A stretch of DNA of 64,000 nucleotides from Hyphomicrobiales bacterium (GTDB lineage: Bacteria > Pseudomonadota > Alphaproteobacteria > Rhizobiales > Rhizobiaceae), in contig UBJR01000007.1 of assembly GCA_900465675.1 (NCBI GenBank), forward strand, positions 1 through 64,000. The letters run 5' to 3'. Positions within the stretch are counted from its first letter, which is position 1, and each line of letters starts with the position of its first letter. Below the pieces are notes generated by a model. It was not told where the DNA came from. It saw only the letters and a program-made list of their open reading frames with translations, and did no database searches. The position numbers and the translations under genes are program-made. This document shows positions 34,265 to 42,799 of this stretch, piece by piece.

Positions 34265-35164
34265 TCATCGCGACCTGTCCACCTCTCGGAGGAGGTCGAT
34301 GAAGGCTCGTAGCGGTGACGGCACGTGCCGGCTGCGAGGGTAATAGAGTGCCAAGCCGGGTGTAGGCGGACACCAGTCATCGAGCACAGTCACCAATTGG
34401 CCAGATTTGAGTAAAGATCGGGCAAAGTATTCAGGTACATATGCGATACCGCGCCCGTCCACCGCCGCCTGGACGAGAAGATCGCTGTCATCGAGCGTGA
34501 GATTGCCGGGCACATCGACCGCAATTTCGGCACCTCGTTTTGAGAACTCCCAGCGATAGCGTTTGCCGCTCGGCAGACGCTGGCGAATACAGCAATGCGC
34601 ATTGAGGTCGTCAGGTGTCTGCAGTCCGGCTTTGCCCTTGAGATAGAACGGCGCCGCCACGGCGATGAAGCGAACGTCGCCTGCAAACTTTACCGCGACC
34701 ATATCTTTGGGAACAGCTTCCAGCAGTCGGACGCCCGCGTCGAAACCCTGTTCCACGATATCGACGAGCCGACCTTCAGACACGAGATCGAGTTCGACGT
34801 CGGGATAAAGATCGAGAAATCGTGGGACGACGTCAGCAAGCAGGATGCGGGCACCGCTCTTGTTCGCATTGATGCGTAGTGCTCCGCTTGGGGTACCGCG
34901 CTCCTCCGAGAGCGTATCGAGCGCGTGGTCAAGATCCTGAAGAACGGGATCGAGGCGTGCAAGCAGGCGAGCGCCAGCCTGGGTCAGCGACACGCTGCGT
35001 GTCGTCCGATTGAAGAGGCGGACGTCCAGTTTTGCTTCTAATCCGATGATCGTGTGGCTGAGGGCGGAGCGCGAAACACCCATGACATCGGCCGCCCTGC
35101 GGAAGCTCTGATGATTGGCCACCGCGGCAAAGGCGGCAAGGTCGTTCAAGCTGGGGCGTACCAT
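34265..35164 (-). CDS. LysR-family transcriptional regulator
   Basis: 299 residues. The helix-turn-helix is AAVANHQSFRRAADVMGVSR followed by SALSHTIIGLEAKLD, and the effector domain starts at SGALRINANKSGARILL. It is divergent from an SDR gene 95 bases away, its likely target. It is a paralogue of the regulator at 31114, sharing the ending WCPPTPGLALYYPRSRH versus YCPPFAGFFLYYPSRRN. Confidence 0.92.
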   Translation of the reverse strand: MVRPSLNDLAAFAAVANHQSFRRAADVMGVSRSALSHTIIGLEAKLDVRLFNRTTRSVSLTQAGARLLARLDPVLQDLDHALDTLSEERGTPSGALRINANKSGARILLADVVPRFLDLYPDVELDLVSEGRLVDIVEQGFDAGVRLLEAVPKDMVAVKFAGDVRFIAVAAPFYLKGKAGLQTPDDLNAHCCIRQRLPSGKRYRWEFSKRGAEIAVDVPGNLTLDDSDLLVQAAVDGRGIAYVPEYFARSLLKSGQLVTVLDDWCPPTPGLALYYPRSRHVPSPLRAFIDLLREVDRSR

Positions 35165-35259
35165 TCGTGAATTATCCTCACCACGTTATCCCAAATTGAA
35201 GATCTTATAGCACCAATCCTCCGGATCTACATTTGCAGATGAACAATGAGGAAAATTAC

Positions 35260-36093
35260 ATGACAAGGACATGGTTCATCACTGGCGCTTCCTCCGGGCT
35301 CGGTCTTGAGATGACGCAGCAGTTACTCGCCCAAGGGGACACCGTCATCGCCACGCTCCGTCGCCCAGGAACGCTGACGCAGCTTGAGCAGAAATATCGC
35401 GAGCGCCTGGATGCCGTTCAGCTTGAACTGGTCGAGCCGGAGAGCATTGTCTCGGCCGTCGAAAGAGCCTTTGAGCGGCATGGCCGCATAGACGTGATCG
35501 TCAGCAACGCGGGCTATGGCCTGTTCGGTGCTGCTGAGGAGCTGACGAATGAAGAGATCGACCGGCAGATCGCCACAAATCTCACGGGGTCCATTCATCT
35601 GATCCGCGCAGCAATGTCTCATCTTCGCCGGCAAGGCGGTGGACGGATCGTTCAAGTCTCGTCCGAAGGCGGGCAGATCGCCTATCCGGGCTTCAGCCTC
35701 TATCACGCGACCAAGTGGGGCATCGAGGGGTTCCTCGAATCCGTGGCACAGGAAGTGGCGCCTTTCGGCATCGACGTCATCATCGCCGAGCCCGGGCCGA
35801 CGGGCACGAATTTCGGAGCGAATCTCGTTCAGGCCATACCGTTGGATGCCTACGCTGAAACGCCGGCTGGCGCCGTTCGCCGGGCGATCAGCGACGGAAG
35901 CTTCGAGATCAAAGGGGATGCGGTGCGCGCCGTGTCCGCAATGATCTCAGCCGCCGAGAGCGAGGAGCCACCGCTGCGGCTGACGCTAGGCAGCACGGCC
36001 TATTCCTCTATCTCAAAGGCGCTTTCTGCACGCCTGTCCGCCCTTGAGGCACAGAGAGACGTGGCAGATTCCGCCGACAGGCAGGATCTTTGA
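35260..36093 (+). CDS. Short-chain dehydrogenase/reductase
   Basis: 277 residues from the ATG at 35260, which has a GAGG element 8 bases upstream; the longer frame from 35233 overlaps the promoter region. SDR motifs: TGASSGLG near residue 7, SNAGYG, catalytic Ser in VQVSSEGG and Tyr-Lys in YHATKWG. The substrate is unknown. It is divergent from the LysR gene and followed by a small periplasmic lipocalin-like gene. Confidence 0.9.
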   Translation: MTRTWFITGASSGLGLEMTQQLLAQGDTVIATLRRPGTLTQLEQKYRERLDAVQLELVEPESIVSAVERAFERHGRIDVIVSNAGYGLFGAAEELTNEEIDRQIATNLTGSIHLIRAAMSHLRRQGGGRIVQVSSEGGQIAYPGFSLYHATKWGIEGFLESVAQEVAPFGIDVIIAEPGPTGTNFGANLVQAIPLDAYAETPAGAVRRAISDGSFEIKGDAVRAVSAMISAAESEEPPLRLTLGSTAYSSISKALSARLSALEAQRDVADSADRQDL

Positions 36094-36142
36094 ACCGCAG
36101 CGGTCCGGAACCAAGGACTTCGAGAACAGGAAAGAAGATAAC

Positions 36143-36763
36143 ATGACCATTCGTCTAGCTATATTGGCTCTCGCCCTTACTGTCTCGGCTTCTGCTTTTG
36201 CCCAGACAGCCGCTGAAAACCAGGTTGTAGGCACTTGGCGCATGGTATCGGCAACCATCGATTCCGGCGGAAAAAACATCGCCGCCTATGGAGAAAAGCC
36301 TAATGGCCTTCTCGTGTTCACACCCGACATGCACTTTGTAGAGGTTCTGACCGACGCCGACGTCCCGCGCTTTGCTTCCAATGCACGAGGTGAGGGGACT
36401 GACGATGAAAATCGCAATGCGATGTCACGCAGCATCGGGTTCTTCGGCACTTACACCGTCGATGAGACGGGCGAATTCAGCGGAAATCGTGTCGAGGGAT
36501 CGACATTTCCGAACTGGGTCGGCAGCGTACGAACACGCGATGATCTGAGGATGGTTGTTGACGGCGACCGGATGACCGAACAGTTCCGCAGGCCGGAAGG
36601 CACTGAAATTAAGATTGAATGGCAGCGGGTGGGCGCGTCCTCACCACCCAGCTCTATTTTCCCGGCGAGGCGAGGAATACCAGAGACAGGTTGTTTGACG
36701 AGGCGCTGCTCCTCGACATCAAGCAAACCGGTGACGGAAGGTTCGGGCGGTTTGATTTCGTAG
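36143..36763 (+). CDS. Secreted lipocalin-like protein with a foreign C-terminal tail
   Basis: 206 residues as read. A signal peptide (MTIRLAILALALTVSASAFA) precedes a lipocalin-like domain (VVGTWRMVSATIDSGGKNIA, PNGLLVFTPDMHFVEVL, RSIGFFGTYTVDETG, TEIKIEWQRVG). The domain normally ends near WQRV. The last 42 residues come from out-of-frame translation of an intradiol dioxygenase 3' end that begins at about 36630. So the natural stop was lost in a recombination junction and the protein is a fusion with a nonsense tail. Confidence 0.75.
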   Translation: MTIRLAILALALTVSASAFAQTAAENQVVGTWRMVSATIDSGGKNIAAYGEKPNGLLVFTPDMHFVEVLTDADVPRFASNARGEGTDDENRNAMSRSIGFFGTYTVDETGEFSGNRVEGSTFPNWVGSVRTRDDLRMVVDGDRMTEQFRRPEGTEIKIEWQRVGASSPPSSIFPARRGIPETGCLTRRCSSTSSKPVTEGSGGLIS

Positions 36764-36768
36764 TTTGA
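36630..36768 (+). pseudogene. C-terminal remnant of an intradiol ring-cleavage dioxygenase
   Basis: In a different plus-strand frame the bases read GRVLTTQLYFPGEARNTRD, then LLLDIKQTGDGRFGRFDFVV and a stop at 36766. TTQLYFPGE followed by a D.GRFGRFDFVV ending is the C-terminal strand pattern of the protocatechuate/catechol dioxygenase fold. About 45 residues survive and the metal-binding residues are absent. The segment is joined to the end of the lipocalin-like gene. Confidence 0.6.
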
Positions 36769-36853
36769 CGAAGATGGCATCTCAGCGGGCGCCCCGCTTT
36801 ACCGACCTGCAGGATGTCATTGAGCCGTTCGGGCGATTGCGAACGCCGCCGCT

Positions 36854-37345
36854 TCACGGCGTTGCATCCAAGGGTATGGGATCCCCTTCCGGCGCGGGTT
36901 CTGGTGCGTCGTCAGGCTTGCCGTCTTCGTTTTCCAACCCGAGTTGTTGGAGGATAATTTCCTTGATTTGCTGTTCGATCGCCTCTCGATCCTTCTGGCT
37001 CATTGCAGCCAGCTTGTCTTCATTAAGCTCGCGATCTTTCAGGAAGAAATAGCGGATGCGTTCGGCTGGAGTCATCTTGGACACCTTCAGGAACTCGTCA
37101 CCCGCATCGGGTTTCTCGTCTTTACTGAGAGCGGCGCGGTTAGGCTTTTGGTCCAACACAACGCCGTTGCTCTCCATCGACCACAGCGCGTCCGCAAGCT
37201 TCGAGCCATATCGGGGATCAAGCGAGACAGACGGGAGATTTCCATTTCCTTTTCCTTGCTGTGCTTCACGGACGGTGTCTTGCCCGGGCAAGCGTGATGC
37301 CGACTGCAAGAGCAGGGGAATCCGGGAGTTGCCTGTAACGATCAT
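36854..37345 (-). CDS. Hypothetical protein, rhizobial type
   Basis: 163 residues from the ATG at 37345, which follows AAGGGAATC. The protein is polar, with a helical acidic section (DEFLKVSKMTPAERIRYFFL, REAIEQQIKEIILQQLGLE) and a proline- and aspartate-rich tail. No signal peptide or membrane segment. It resembles small uncharacterised proteins of Rhizobiaceae, but I cannot name the family. The gap 37346-37572 carries no other gene. Confidence 0.6.
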   Translation of the reverse strand: MIVTGNSRIPLLLQSASRLPGQDTVREAQQGKGNGNLPSVSLDPRYGSKLADALWSMESNGVVLDQKPNRAALSKDEKPDAGDEFLKVSKMTPAERIRYFFLKDRELNEDKLAAMSQKDREAIEQQIKEIILQQLGLENEDGKPDDAPEPAPEGDPIPLDATP

Positions 37346-37534
37346 CGTGTTGATTCCCTTGGTTACTCCTGCCTCTGAACATCGCATCGTCGGCTTGCTC
37401 AGGGCTGATCGCGTACCGACGAATTCCATACCAGATAAGGTCTCTTCGGCCGATTGTGGTTATCAAGTGTGGCCGCGCCTTGATGCCTTCTGGACCCTTT
37501 CCGGCACCAGTCAAGACGCGATGCGAGGGCCAGC

Positions 37535-37557
37535 GGACGTCGGGAAGGCCGACGTCC
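37535..37557 (-). terminator. Hairpin downstream of an SDR gene
   Basis: A perfect 9-base stem, GGACGTCGG (37535-37543) with CCGACGTCC (37549-37557), and a 5-base loop, 16 bases after the SDR stop. No T-run follows on the minus strand, so termination would be weak or Rho-assisted. A similar hairpin follows the paralogous SDR at 58948. Confidence 0.5.
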
Positions 37558-37572
37558 GAATAAGGTGGAGGA

Positions 37573-38309
37573 TTACGCGTTGAAGCCGGCGTCTACACTT
37601 AGAACGGCGCCGGTAATCAGACTGGCCGCAGGACCAGCCAGGAAAGCAACTGCACTGGCGACTTCACGGGGTTCGCCGAAGCGGCCAAGTGAGGTGAGGC
37701 TGCGCTGATAGTCAGCATTCTCCCCATTGGCGGGGTTCATTTCCGTGTCAGTTGAACCCGGGAGAACCAGATTGACGGTGATGTCTTGAGGTCCAAGTTC
37801 GCGCGAAAGCCCCCGCGTGAAGGACAGAAGTGCCGACTTCGACATCGCGTAAGCCGTTACACCGGGGAAGGGGACGCGCTCTGCCAGGGAGGAGCCGAGA
37901 GAGATGATCCGGCCACCGGATGAAAGATGTGGGATTGCCGCCTGTGCGAACAGGACGGGCACGCGAACGTTGACATCAAGCATGGCCTGCAGGTCGGCGA
38001 GGGGAAGATCCGCAGTCATGCCGGCAGTTCCGATGCCCGCACTGTTGACCAGGATATCAAGCCCTCCGAGTGCATCGACCGTATGGCTGACGGCGCGCCG
38101 AATGGCGTTCGGGTCGGCACTGTCGGCTTGAATGGCCAGCCCGCGCCGGCCCTTTTCCTCGATAGTCTTGACCACCGATGCAGCCCTATCGGCCGAGCGA
38201 TGATACGTGAAGGCGACGTCGGCGCCATTCTCGGCAAGCGCAAAAGCGATCGCGGCCCCATTCCGCGTGAGCCGCCGCTCACCAAGGCCCGTTTTCCAAG
38301 CAGTTCCAT
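37573..38309 (-). pseudogene. Short-chain dehydrogenase, frameshifted
   Basis: The start ATG at 38309 gives MELLGKRALVSGGSRGMG and then leaves frame. The other frame supplies AAIAFALAENGADVAFTYH through catalytic YAMSK to 37573. Adding one base in the C-run 38256-38259 (plus strand) restores GGSRGMGAAIAFALAENGAD and a 246-residue SDR. It is a close paralogue of the intact SDR at 58948-59688 (shared stretches FTRGLSRELGP, DYQRSLTSLGR-like, ITVNLV). One-base loss in a short homopolymer could be real or a sequencing error. Confidence 0.85.
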
Positions 38310-38614
38310 GAGCTTTCCCGAGAGTATACGAGAACCTTTGGCGTTGCGCCCAAACAGGATGCTCTGAGCCAACAGCGCCTCCACAACGAATATGCCAGCC
38401 GCGCCGTACAGTCCGCGTAATCCCGTCAAGAAAAAGAGTCGACCATAGCCGTAAGCCTACTTCCCGGCGCAATCGCTCATTCCAACCAGGTAACCAATGT
38501 ACATTACAAAGAGATTTCGACTGGATGGCTCTATAACAACTAGGTCTTCGGTTCACATCCCCTCAAGGCGGCCGCTTTGTAACACTCATAGGCGCGCGAT
38601 ACGCAAAGAGATTC
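38310..38614. other. Intergenic region between SDR and HxlR genes
   Basis: About 300 bases between two minus-strand genes. I see no coding signature. It should contain the SDR promoter; a minus-strand frame running into it from the SDR (to 38429) has no homology-like content. Confidence 0.4.
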
Positions 38615-39076
38615 CTATTCGGCGGCCGCCGATCGCTTCGAAGCAATCCGTCCATCCTGCAAAGCCTCACGCTCGGCGAAGACGCGGGTAACCTCGGCCA
38701 TGTTGTCTGTGCCCCATGAGCAGAGCGGCACAAGGGCTTCGGCCAGGCTCCTACCCAACGGGGTGAGACTGTAGTCGACCCTTGGTGGAATCTCTTTGTA
38801 GTCGGTCCGCTTCACGAGACCGTCCGCCTCCAACTCCTTGAGCTGCTGGATCAGCATCTTGTCACTGACGTCGCGCACGGCTCGCCGTAGCGCGCCGTAT
38901 CGGGTTGGGCCTCCCTGGGCGACGAAGTACAGGATCAGCGGTTTCCACTTGCCCGCAATAACACGCAACGTCGCGTCTAGGCCGCAAGTAAACCCGGCCA
39001 GCGTTGGGGTGCAGGTTTCAGCCGCTGGCATAGCCTGCGTTGACGACGAGTTGAAGTGTGACTGATCTGATACCAT
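38615..39076 (-). CDS. HxlR-family transcriptional regulator
   Basis: 153 residues with the HxlR winged helix: a Cys-rich start (AGFTCGLDATLRVIAGKWKP), LILYFVAQGGPTRYGALRRA, DVSDKMLIQQLKELEADGLV and YSLTPLGRSLAEAL. Divergent from the SDR gene at 39161 and probably its repressor. The intergenic region holds the imperfect palindrome GTACTTACC-AAAA-GGTGCATAC at about 39081-39103, a likely operator. Confidence 0.9.
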   Translation of the reverse strand: MVSDQSHFNSSSTQAMPAAETCTPTLAGFTCGLDATLRVIAGKWKPLILYFVAQGGPTRYGALRRAVRDVSDKMLIQQLKELEADGLVKRTDYKEIPPRVDYSLTPLGRSLAEALVPLCSWGTDNMAEVTRVFAEREALQDGRIASKRSAAAE

Positions 39077-39160
39077 TTCTACGTACTTACCAAAAGGTGC
39101 ATACTTGTCAATGAGTGTGCGGGCCGCCAGCTTAGTCTGATCTCAGTGAAGGAGCACATC

Positions 39161-39895
39161 ATGAACAGACTACAGGGTAAGACGGCAGTGATAACGGGCG
39201 GCGGAAGCGGCATCGGTTTCGGAGCCGCCAAGCGGTTCATCGAAGAGGGCGCTTTTGTCTACATATTCGGCCGCCGCCAGGAAACACTCGACACCGCCGT
39301 AGTGCAACTCGGGTCCTCGGCACGCGCCGTCCAAGGGTCAGTGACCGACCTTTCCGACCTCAACCGGCTGTATGAGACGGTCAAGAGCGAGCGCGGCGGG
39401 CTGGATGTTCTCCTCGCCAATGCCGGGACCGGGTCGTTCGCGCCGCTCGGCGAAATTACGCCTGAGCACTACGACCAGATCTTCGATCTCAACGTGAAGG
39501 GCACGGTGTTCACGGTGCAGAAGGCCCTGCCGCTGATGTCGGAGGGGGCGTCGATCATCTTGACGGGTTCAAGCACGGGGGTGATGGGGACGCCGGCCTT
39601 CAGCATCTACAGCGCAACGAAGGCGGCGGTCCGAAACCTCGCACGCGGCTGGGCGCTGGACTTACGCGGCACGGGCATCCGCGTCAACGTCATGTCGCCG
39701 GGGCCGATCACAACAGAGTTGGCATTGGAAGTCTTAGGTGATGAAGGGATGAACGCAATCGGGGCGACGACAGTGCTCGGGCGCATGGGCGAGCCCTCCG
39801 AGACCGGAGCGGTGGCTGCGTTTCTCGCATCTTCGGATTCAAGCTTCATGACTGGCGGCGAAGTCTTCGTCGATGGAGGTCTGGCGCAAGTCTAA
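39161..39895 (+). CDS. Short-chain dehydrogenase/reductase
   Basis: 244 residues from the ATG at 39161, placed 6 bases behind AAGGAG. SDR motifs: TGGGSGIGFG, LANAGTG, catalytic Ser in ILTGSSTG and Tyr-Lys in YSATKAA, and a C-terminal GGEVFVDGG. The substrate is unknown. HxlR/SDR divergent pairs often respond to electrophiles or quinones; that is an inference from the pairing. Confidence 0.9.
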   Translation: MNRLQGKTAVITGGGSGIGFGAAKRFIEEGAFVYIFGRRQETLDTAVVQLGSSARAVQGSVTDLSDLNRLYETVKSERGGLDVLLANAGTGSFAPLGEITPEHYDQIFDLNVKGTVFTVQKALPLMSEGASIILTGSSTGVMGTPAFSIYSATKAAVRNLARGWALDLRGTGIRVNVMSPGPITTELALEVLGDEGMNAIGATTVLGRMGEPSETGAVAAFLASSDSSFMTGGEVFVDGGLAQV

Positions 39896-40220
39896 TCGGT
39901 AGTAGATGTGTCGGCGGCGTCGCAGGTTGGAAATTGCGGCCTGCGGCGTCGATTTGCTCTCAAGCTTGTAAATTAGGTGGTCGATGGCACCGGACGAACG
40001 TTGATGAGAGCGGTCGAGCCTCATCGATCACCGTTCACGCATACTCTGAGCGTTTCGCTGTCATCGCCGACATCATGTCCGCCGCTGCATGTCAGCACCC
40101 TAGCGCCGTTCAGCTAATGGGGTCGCTGTTTTCAAATCCTTTCAAGAGGAAACGCAAAAATTTATATCTTCAGGCAGGGCAGGGGCTCACAATCGCTCCG
40201 TGCGCCGTCGTCGAAGACCA
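39896..40220. other. About 325 bases without a recognised gene
   Basis: Lies between an SDR gene and a MarR fragment. Open frames here are short and without family features. Composition near 40130-40160 is more AT-rich than its neighbours. Confidence 0.4.
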
Positions 40221-40497
40221 TCAAGTGCCCGGACGCTCCAGGCCGTCCTCAACGACGATCGAGTCGAGTGCTTTCCTAAGGGTGGCGACGCCCGCTGCAC
40301 CGTTTAGCTTCGCGAACTCCTGTTGCGCTGCGTTCCAGAGAGGCGATGCCTTGTCATGCAGGGCATTGCCCTCGCGGGTCAGCTTGATGATCCGATAGCG
40401 GCCATCGGTGGGCGACGGCTTCATCGTCACGAAACCGTCCCTCTCCAGCGTGCCGACCATCTTCCCCATCGCCGTGCGTTCGACGTCGAGCCGCTCG
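40221..40497 (-). pseudogene. MarR-family regulator, C-terminal fragment
   Basis: The minus strand reads AERLDVERTAMGKMVGTLER, DGFVTMKPSPTDGRYRIIKL and TREGNALHDKASPLWNAAQQ before the stop at 40221. These are the recognition helix, wing and C-terminal dimer helix of a MarR protein. Upstream of about 40498 the sequence changes to a histidine kinase fragment on the opposite strand, so the first 50-60 residues and the start are gone. Confidence 0.7.
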
Positions 40498-40645
40498 GCC
40501 GTCCGTTATTCCTGAACCTGATGAAGGCCAGCATCTCCAGGATGACCGGTCTCGTCGATAACATCATGGATCTTGCACGCGCGCGCCTTGGCGGAGGGAT
40601 CTCACTGGAGATGAAGGAAACCGATTTGGTCGAGACGGTCATTCG
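40498..40645 (+). pseudogene. Histidine kinase HisKA-domain fragment
   Basis: The plus strand reads PLFLNLMKASISRMTGLVDN, IMDLARARLGGGISLEM and KETDLVETVIRG, the second half of a HisKA dimerisation domain in PAS-kinases with the usual MTGLVDNIMDLAR helix. Neither the H-box nor the ATPase domain is present. It is joined to the MarR fragment on the left and the HD-domain gene on the right. Confidence 0.6.
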
Positions 40646-41631
40646 CGGTTCGCTCACTCACTGGGGGTCTACAAAATCGCAAAGCCGATGCTTGCGGTCA
40701 TTGAGCCTGATGGAGCAGCAGGGAATTGGTCTCCAAAAGCCGAGGCGAGCCTTGCGGCGGCCCTTTTGCATGACGTCGGCCACGACATGTTCAGCCACGC
40801 CTTCGAAACAGCGATGGACTTCTTCCTCTCCCGCAATCAGCTGAAGGCGATTCCGCTATCGCGTTTCAGGCGGCGGTCGATCATGAGAAAGTCGGACAGA
40901 AAATCATCATGGACTCGTCGGTGAGCGAGGCGTTGACCAAATTTGGGGGTCAGCAATTCCCCTCGATGGTCCGGGACATCATCACGAAAACGGATGAAAA
41001 CTGCATTTACACATCCGTCGTTTCAAGCCAGCTCGATGCCGACAGGCTCGATTACGCAAAACGCGACGCTTACTTTGCCGGCGTTTCCTCAGGTGGCATA
41101 GACCTGGATTGGCTGTTACGGAATTTCAGAGTTGGGGAAAATGGAAACGCCCGTTTTCTTTACGTCGACAGCAAGGCTTACATTTCCCTTGAGCAGTTCA
41201 CAGTAACCCTCTTCCAACTCTACCCCACCATTTATCTTCATAAGAAGACCAGGGGGCTCGAGTACATGTTCGCATTACTGCTGAGCAGGGTGTTCGAACT
41301 CATCGCTGCTGGTGATATCTCAAGTGCTGGATTGACCGAAGACCACCCGCTTGTGAGGTTTTTCCGAAATCCGGGAAACCTAGAAAACGCCCGTCTCCTC
41401 GACGACACGCTGTTCTGGGGCTCACTCTATCAGTTCCGGGAAGCGCCGGATCCGTCGGTAAGCGATGTAGCCACCCGAATTTCTGATCGCAACATTTTCC
41501 CGATGATAGATGTCTGGAAAATTGCCGACGAAGTCATGGCGCTGCGATCGACCAAATTGGACCTTGCGGCGCCCGAGCGCGTAGAGCGCATCGGCGCCAT
41601 TTGTGACGCGGTAGCGAAAGAGATCCAGTAA
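40641..41631 (+). pseudogene. HD-domain phosphohydrolase (dGTPase/SAMHD1-like), truncated and frameshifted
   Basis: Starts inside the family at GHSRFAHSLGVYKIAK, continues AALLHDVGHDMFSHAFETAM (metal-binding HD) and then changes frame between 40810 and 40850 to AFQAAVDHEKVGQKII. The second frame runs from there to 41631 with SSQLDADRLDYAKRDAYFAG, the helical C-domain of COG1078-type dNTP triphosphohydrolases. The start and about the first 50 residues are missing. The 240-residue frame at 40909-41631 may still be translated but lacks the HD motif. Confidence 0.8.
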
Positions 41632-41923
41632 GATCCTGCAATCTGGAGCAGTGACTGCTACTATGACAATGCAGGCCGCCAGATCTATAAACCGAAGGGT
41701 ATCCGCGGTTCTGGCCGGTCGTCAGAGACGGCCATAATGAACAATGGCTCGAACTGGCGGGCCATCGACAGGGAAGACCTCATATTGGCGCATGACATAA
41801 ATAACCGTCCGGCCTGCAGGGGTAGCCTGCTTGCTGGAAAGACTAGAAAGCCGGCGGCCAAGTATGGCGACCGGTTTGGAGTTCCGGTACACGCTGGACG
41901 ATGAAAAATGATGAGGTTACAAA
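41632..41923. other. About 290 bases without a recognised gene
   Basis: Between the HD-domain gene and a GNAT gene. A plus-strand frame reads AIWSSDCYYDNAGRQIYKP and stays open to about 41904, but has no start and no family I know. It could be a gene fragment. Confidence 0.35.
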
Positions 41924-42340
41924 TTGCCCGTTTTAGAAGTGACGCTGGACCCAAACGAAGATGACCGCAAGGCGATCCTTGATCCTCTGCTCGCCTTCAA
42001 TGATCTGAAGGCTGGCGACGATCATTACCAGCCGCTGGCCATTTTTCTGCGGGACGATGAGGGCGAGATCCGCGGGGGCTTGTGGGCGAAATGCTATTAT
42101 CACTGGCTGTTCGTCGAGCTACTTTTCGTGCCCGAAATCATGAGAGGCCAACAGCTCGGAACAAAACTTCTGGCCAAGGCGGAACAGTGGGCAAACGAAC
42201 AGAGTTGCGTCGGAATCTGGCTCGACACCTTCAGCTTTCAGGCTCCAGGCTTTTATGAAAAGCAAGGTTACTCTGTGTTCGGAACGCTGGAGCGATATCC
42301 AGGGGAGAACCAGAGAGTCTTTCTGCGAAAGTTGCTTTAG
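41924..42340 (+). CDS. GNAT-family N-acetyltransferase
   Basis: 138 residues. The acetyl-CoA-binding motif is PEIMRGQQLGTKLLAKAEQW near residue 77, preceded by the core strand WLFVELLFV and followed by GIWLDTFSFQAPGFYEKQGY and a terminal strand VFLRKLL. The start is a TTG at 41924 with GAGG about 8 bases upstream. The substrate is unknown; the family includes small-molecule and protein acetyltransferases. Confidence 0.85.
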   Translation: MPVLEVTLDPNEDDRKAILDPLLAFNDLKAGDDHYQPLAIFLRDDEGEIRGGLWAKCYYHWLFVELLFVPEIMRGQQLGTKLLAKAEQWANEQSCVGIWLDTFSFQAPGFYEKQGYSVFGTLERYPGENQRVFLRKLL

Positions 42341-42474
42341 CCCTCAGCTGAAAGTTTCCTGGCTTCGATGTTTGGCAGTGACGGCAGGATCATGTTGATC
42401 GGCAGGACCGCCCAGGCCGACAGCATTTCATGGCTTATCAGGCGAGGTGGCGCTGAAACCGTGCTATCAAACAA
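42337..42474 (-). pseudogene. N-terminal fragment of an MFS (Bcr/CflA-like) transporter
   Basis: A minus-strand frame reads PPRLISHEMLSAWAVLPINM, ILPSLPNIEARKLSAEG and a stop at 42337. The PINMILPSLPNI helix is the first transmembrane segment style of Bcr/CflA drug transporters. The rest of the transporter is absent. The match is short, so certainty is limited. Confidence 0.4.
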
Positions 42475-42498
42475 TCAGCCTATCACGTGGAGCGAAAC

Positions 42499-42756
42499 AT
42501 GCTGAAGACGGACACCCGCCAGGCCAACTGGCGACGGGCCAATCCCGGCAAATACGAAGCCCATCTCGCGGTTCAGCGAGCCCTAAAGGCAGGAGAGATT
42601 GATAGGCAAACTTGTGAAGTTTGCGGTGTTGAAGCCGTCGACGCCCATCACGATCAATACGAGGAGCCTCTGGACGTCCGATGGCTGTGCCGTCGGCATC
42701 ACACCCGGCTCCATCACTACGGTGAAGACATGTTTCCAGTCAGGGAATGCCGTTGA
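42499..42756 (+). CDS. Small HNH-like zinc protein, phage type
   Basis: 85 residues from the ATG at 42499 (TGGAGCG upstream). After a basic N-terminus (RQANWRRANPGKYEAHLAVQ) comes CEVCGVEAVDAHHDQYEEPL, then WLCRRHHTRLHHYGE, which gives a CxxC...HH...CxxHH zinc cluster typical of small HNH-type proteins in phages and islands. It may be a nicking endonuclease or a structural zinc protein; the catalytic Asn of a full HNH is not clear. It suggests past phage or island DNA. Confidence 0.65.
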   Translation: MLKTDTRQANWRRANPGKYEAHLAVQRALKAGEIDRQTCEVCGVEAVDAHHDQYEEPLDVRWLCRRHHTRLHHYGEDMFPVRECR

Positions 42757-42799
42757 ACGAATACCCGAGACATCTGTCTTTCGCTCGAAATGGCGTGGG

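Noticed and set aside
36451..36780. Minus-strand frame across the lipocalin-dioxygenase joint
   Set aside because: The plus-strand readings explain the bases better, with recognisable ends of two families.
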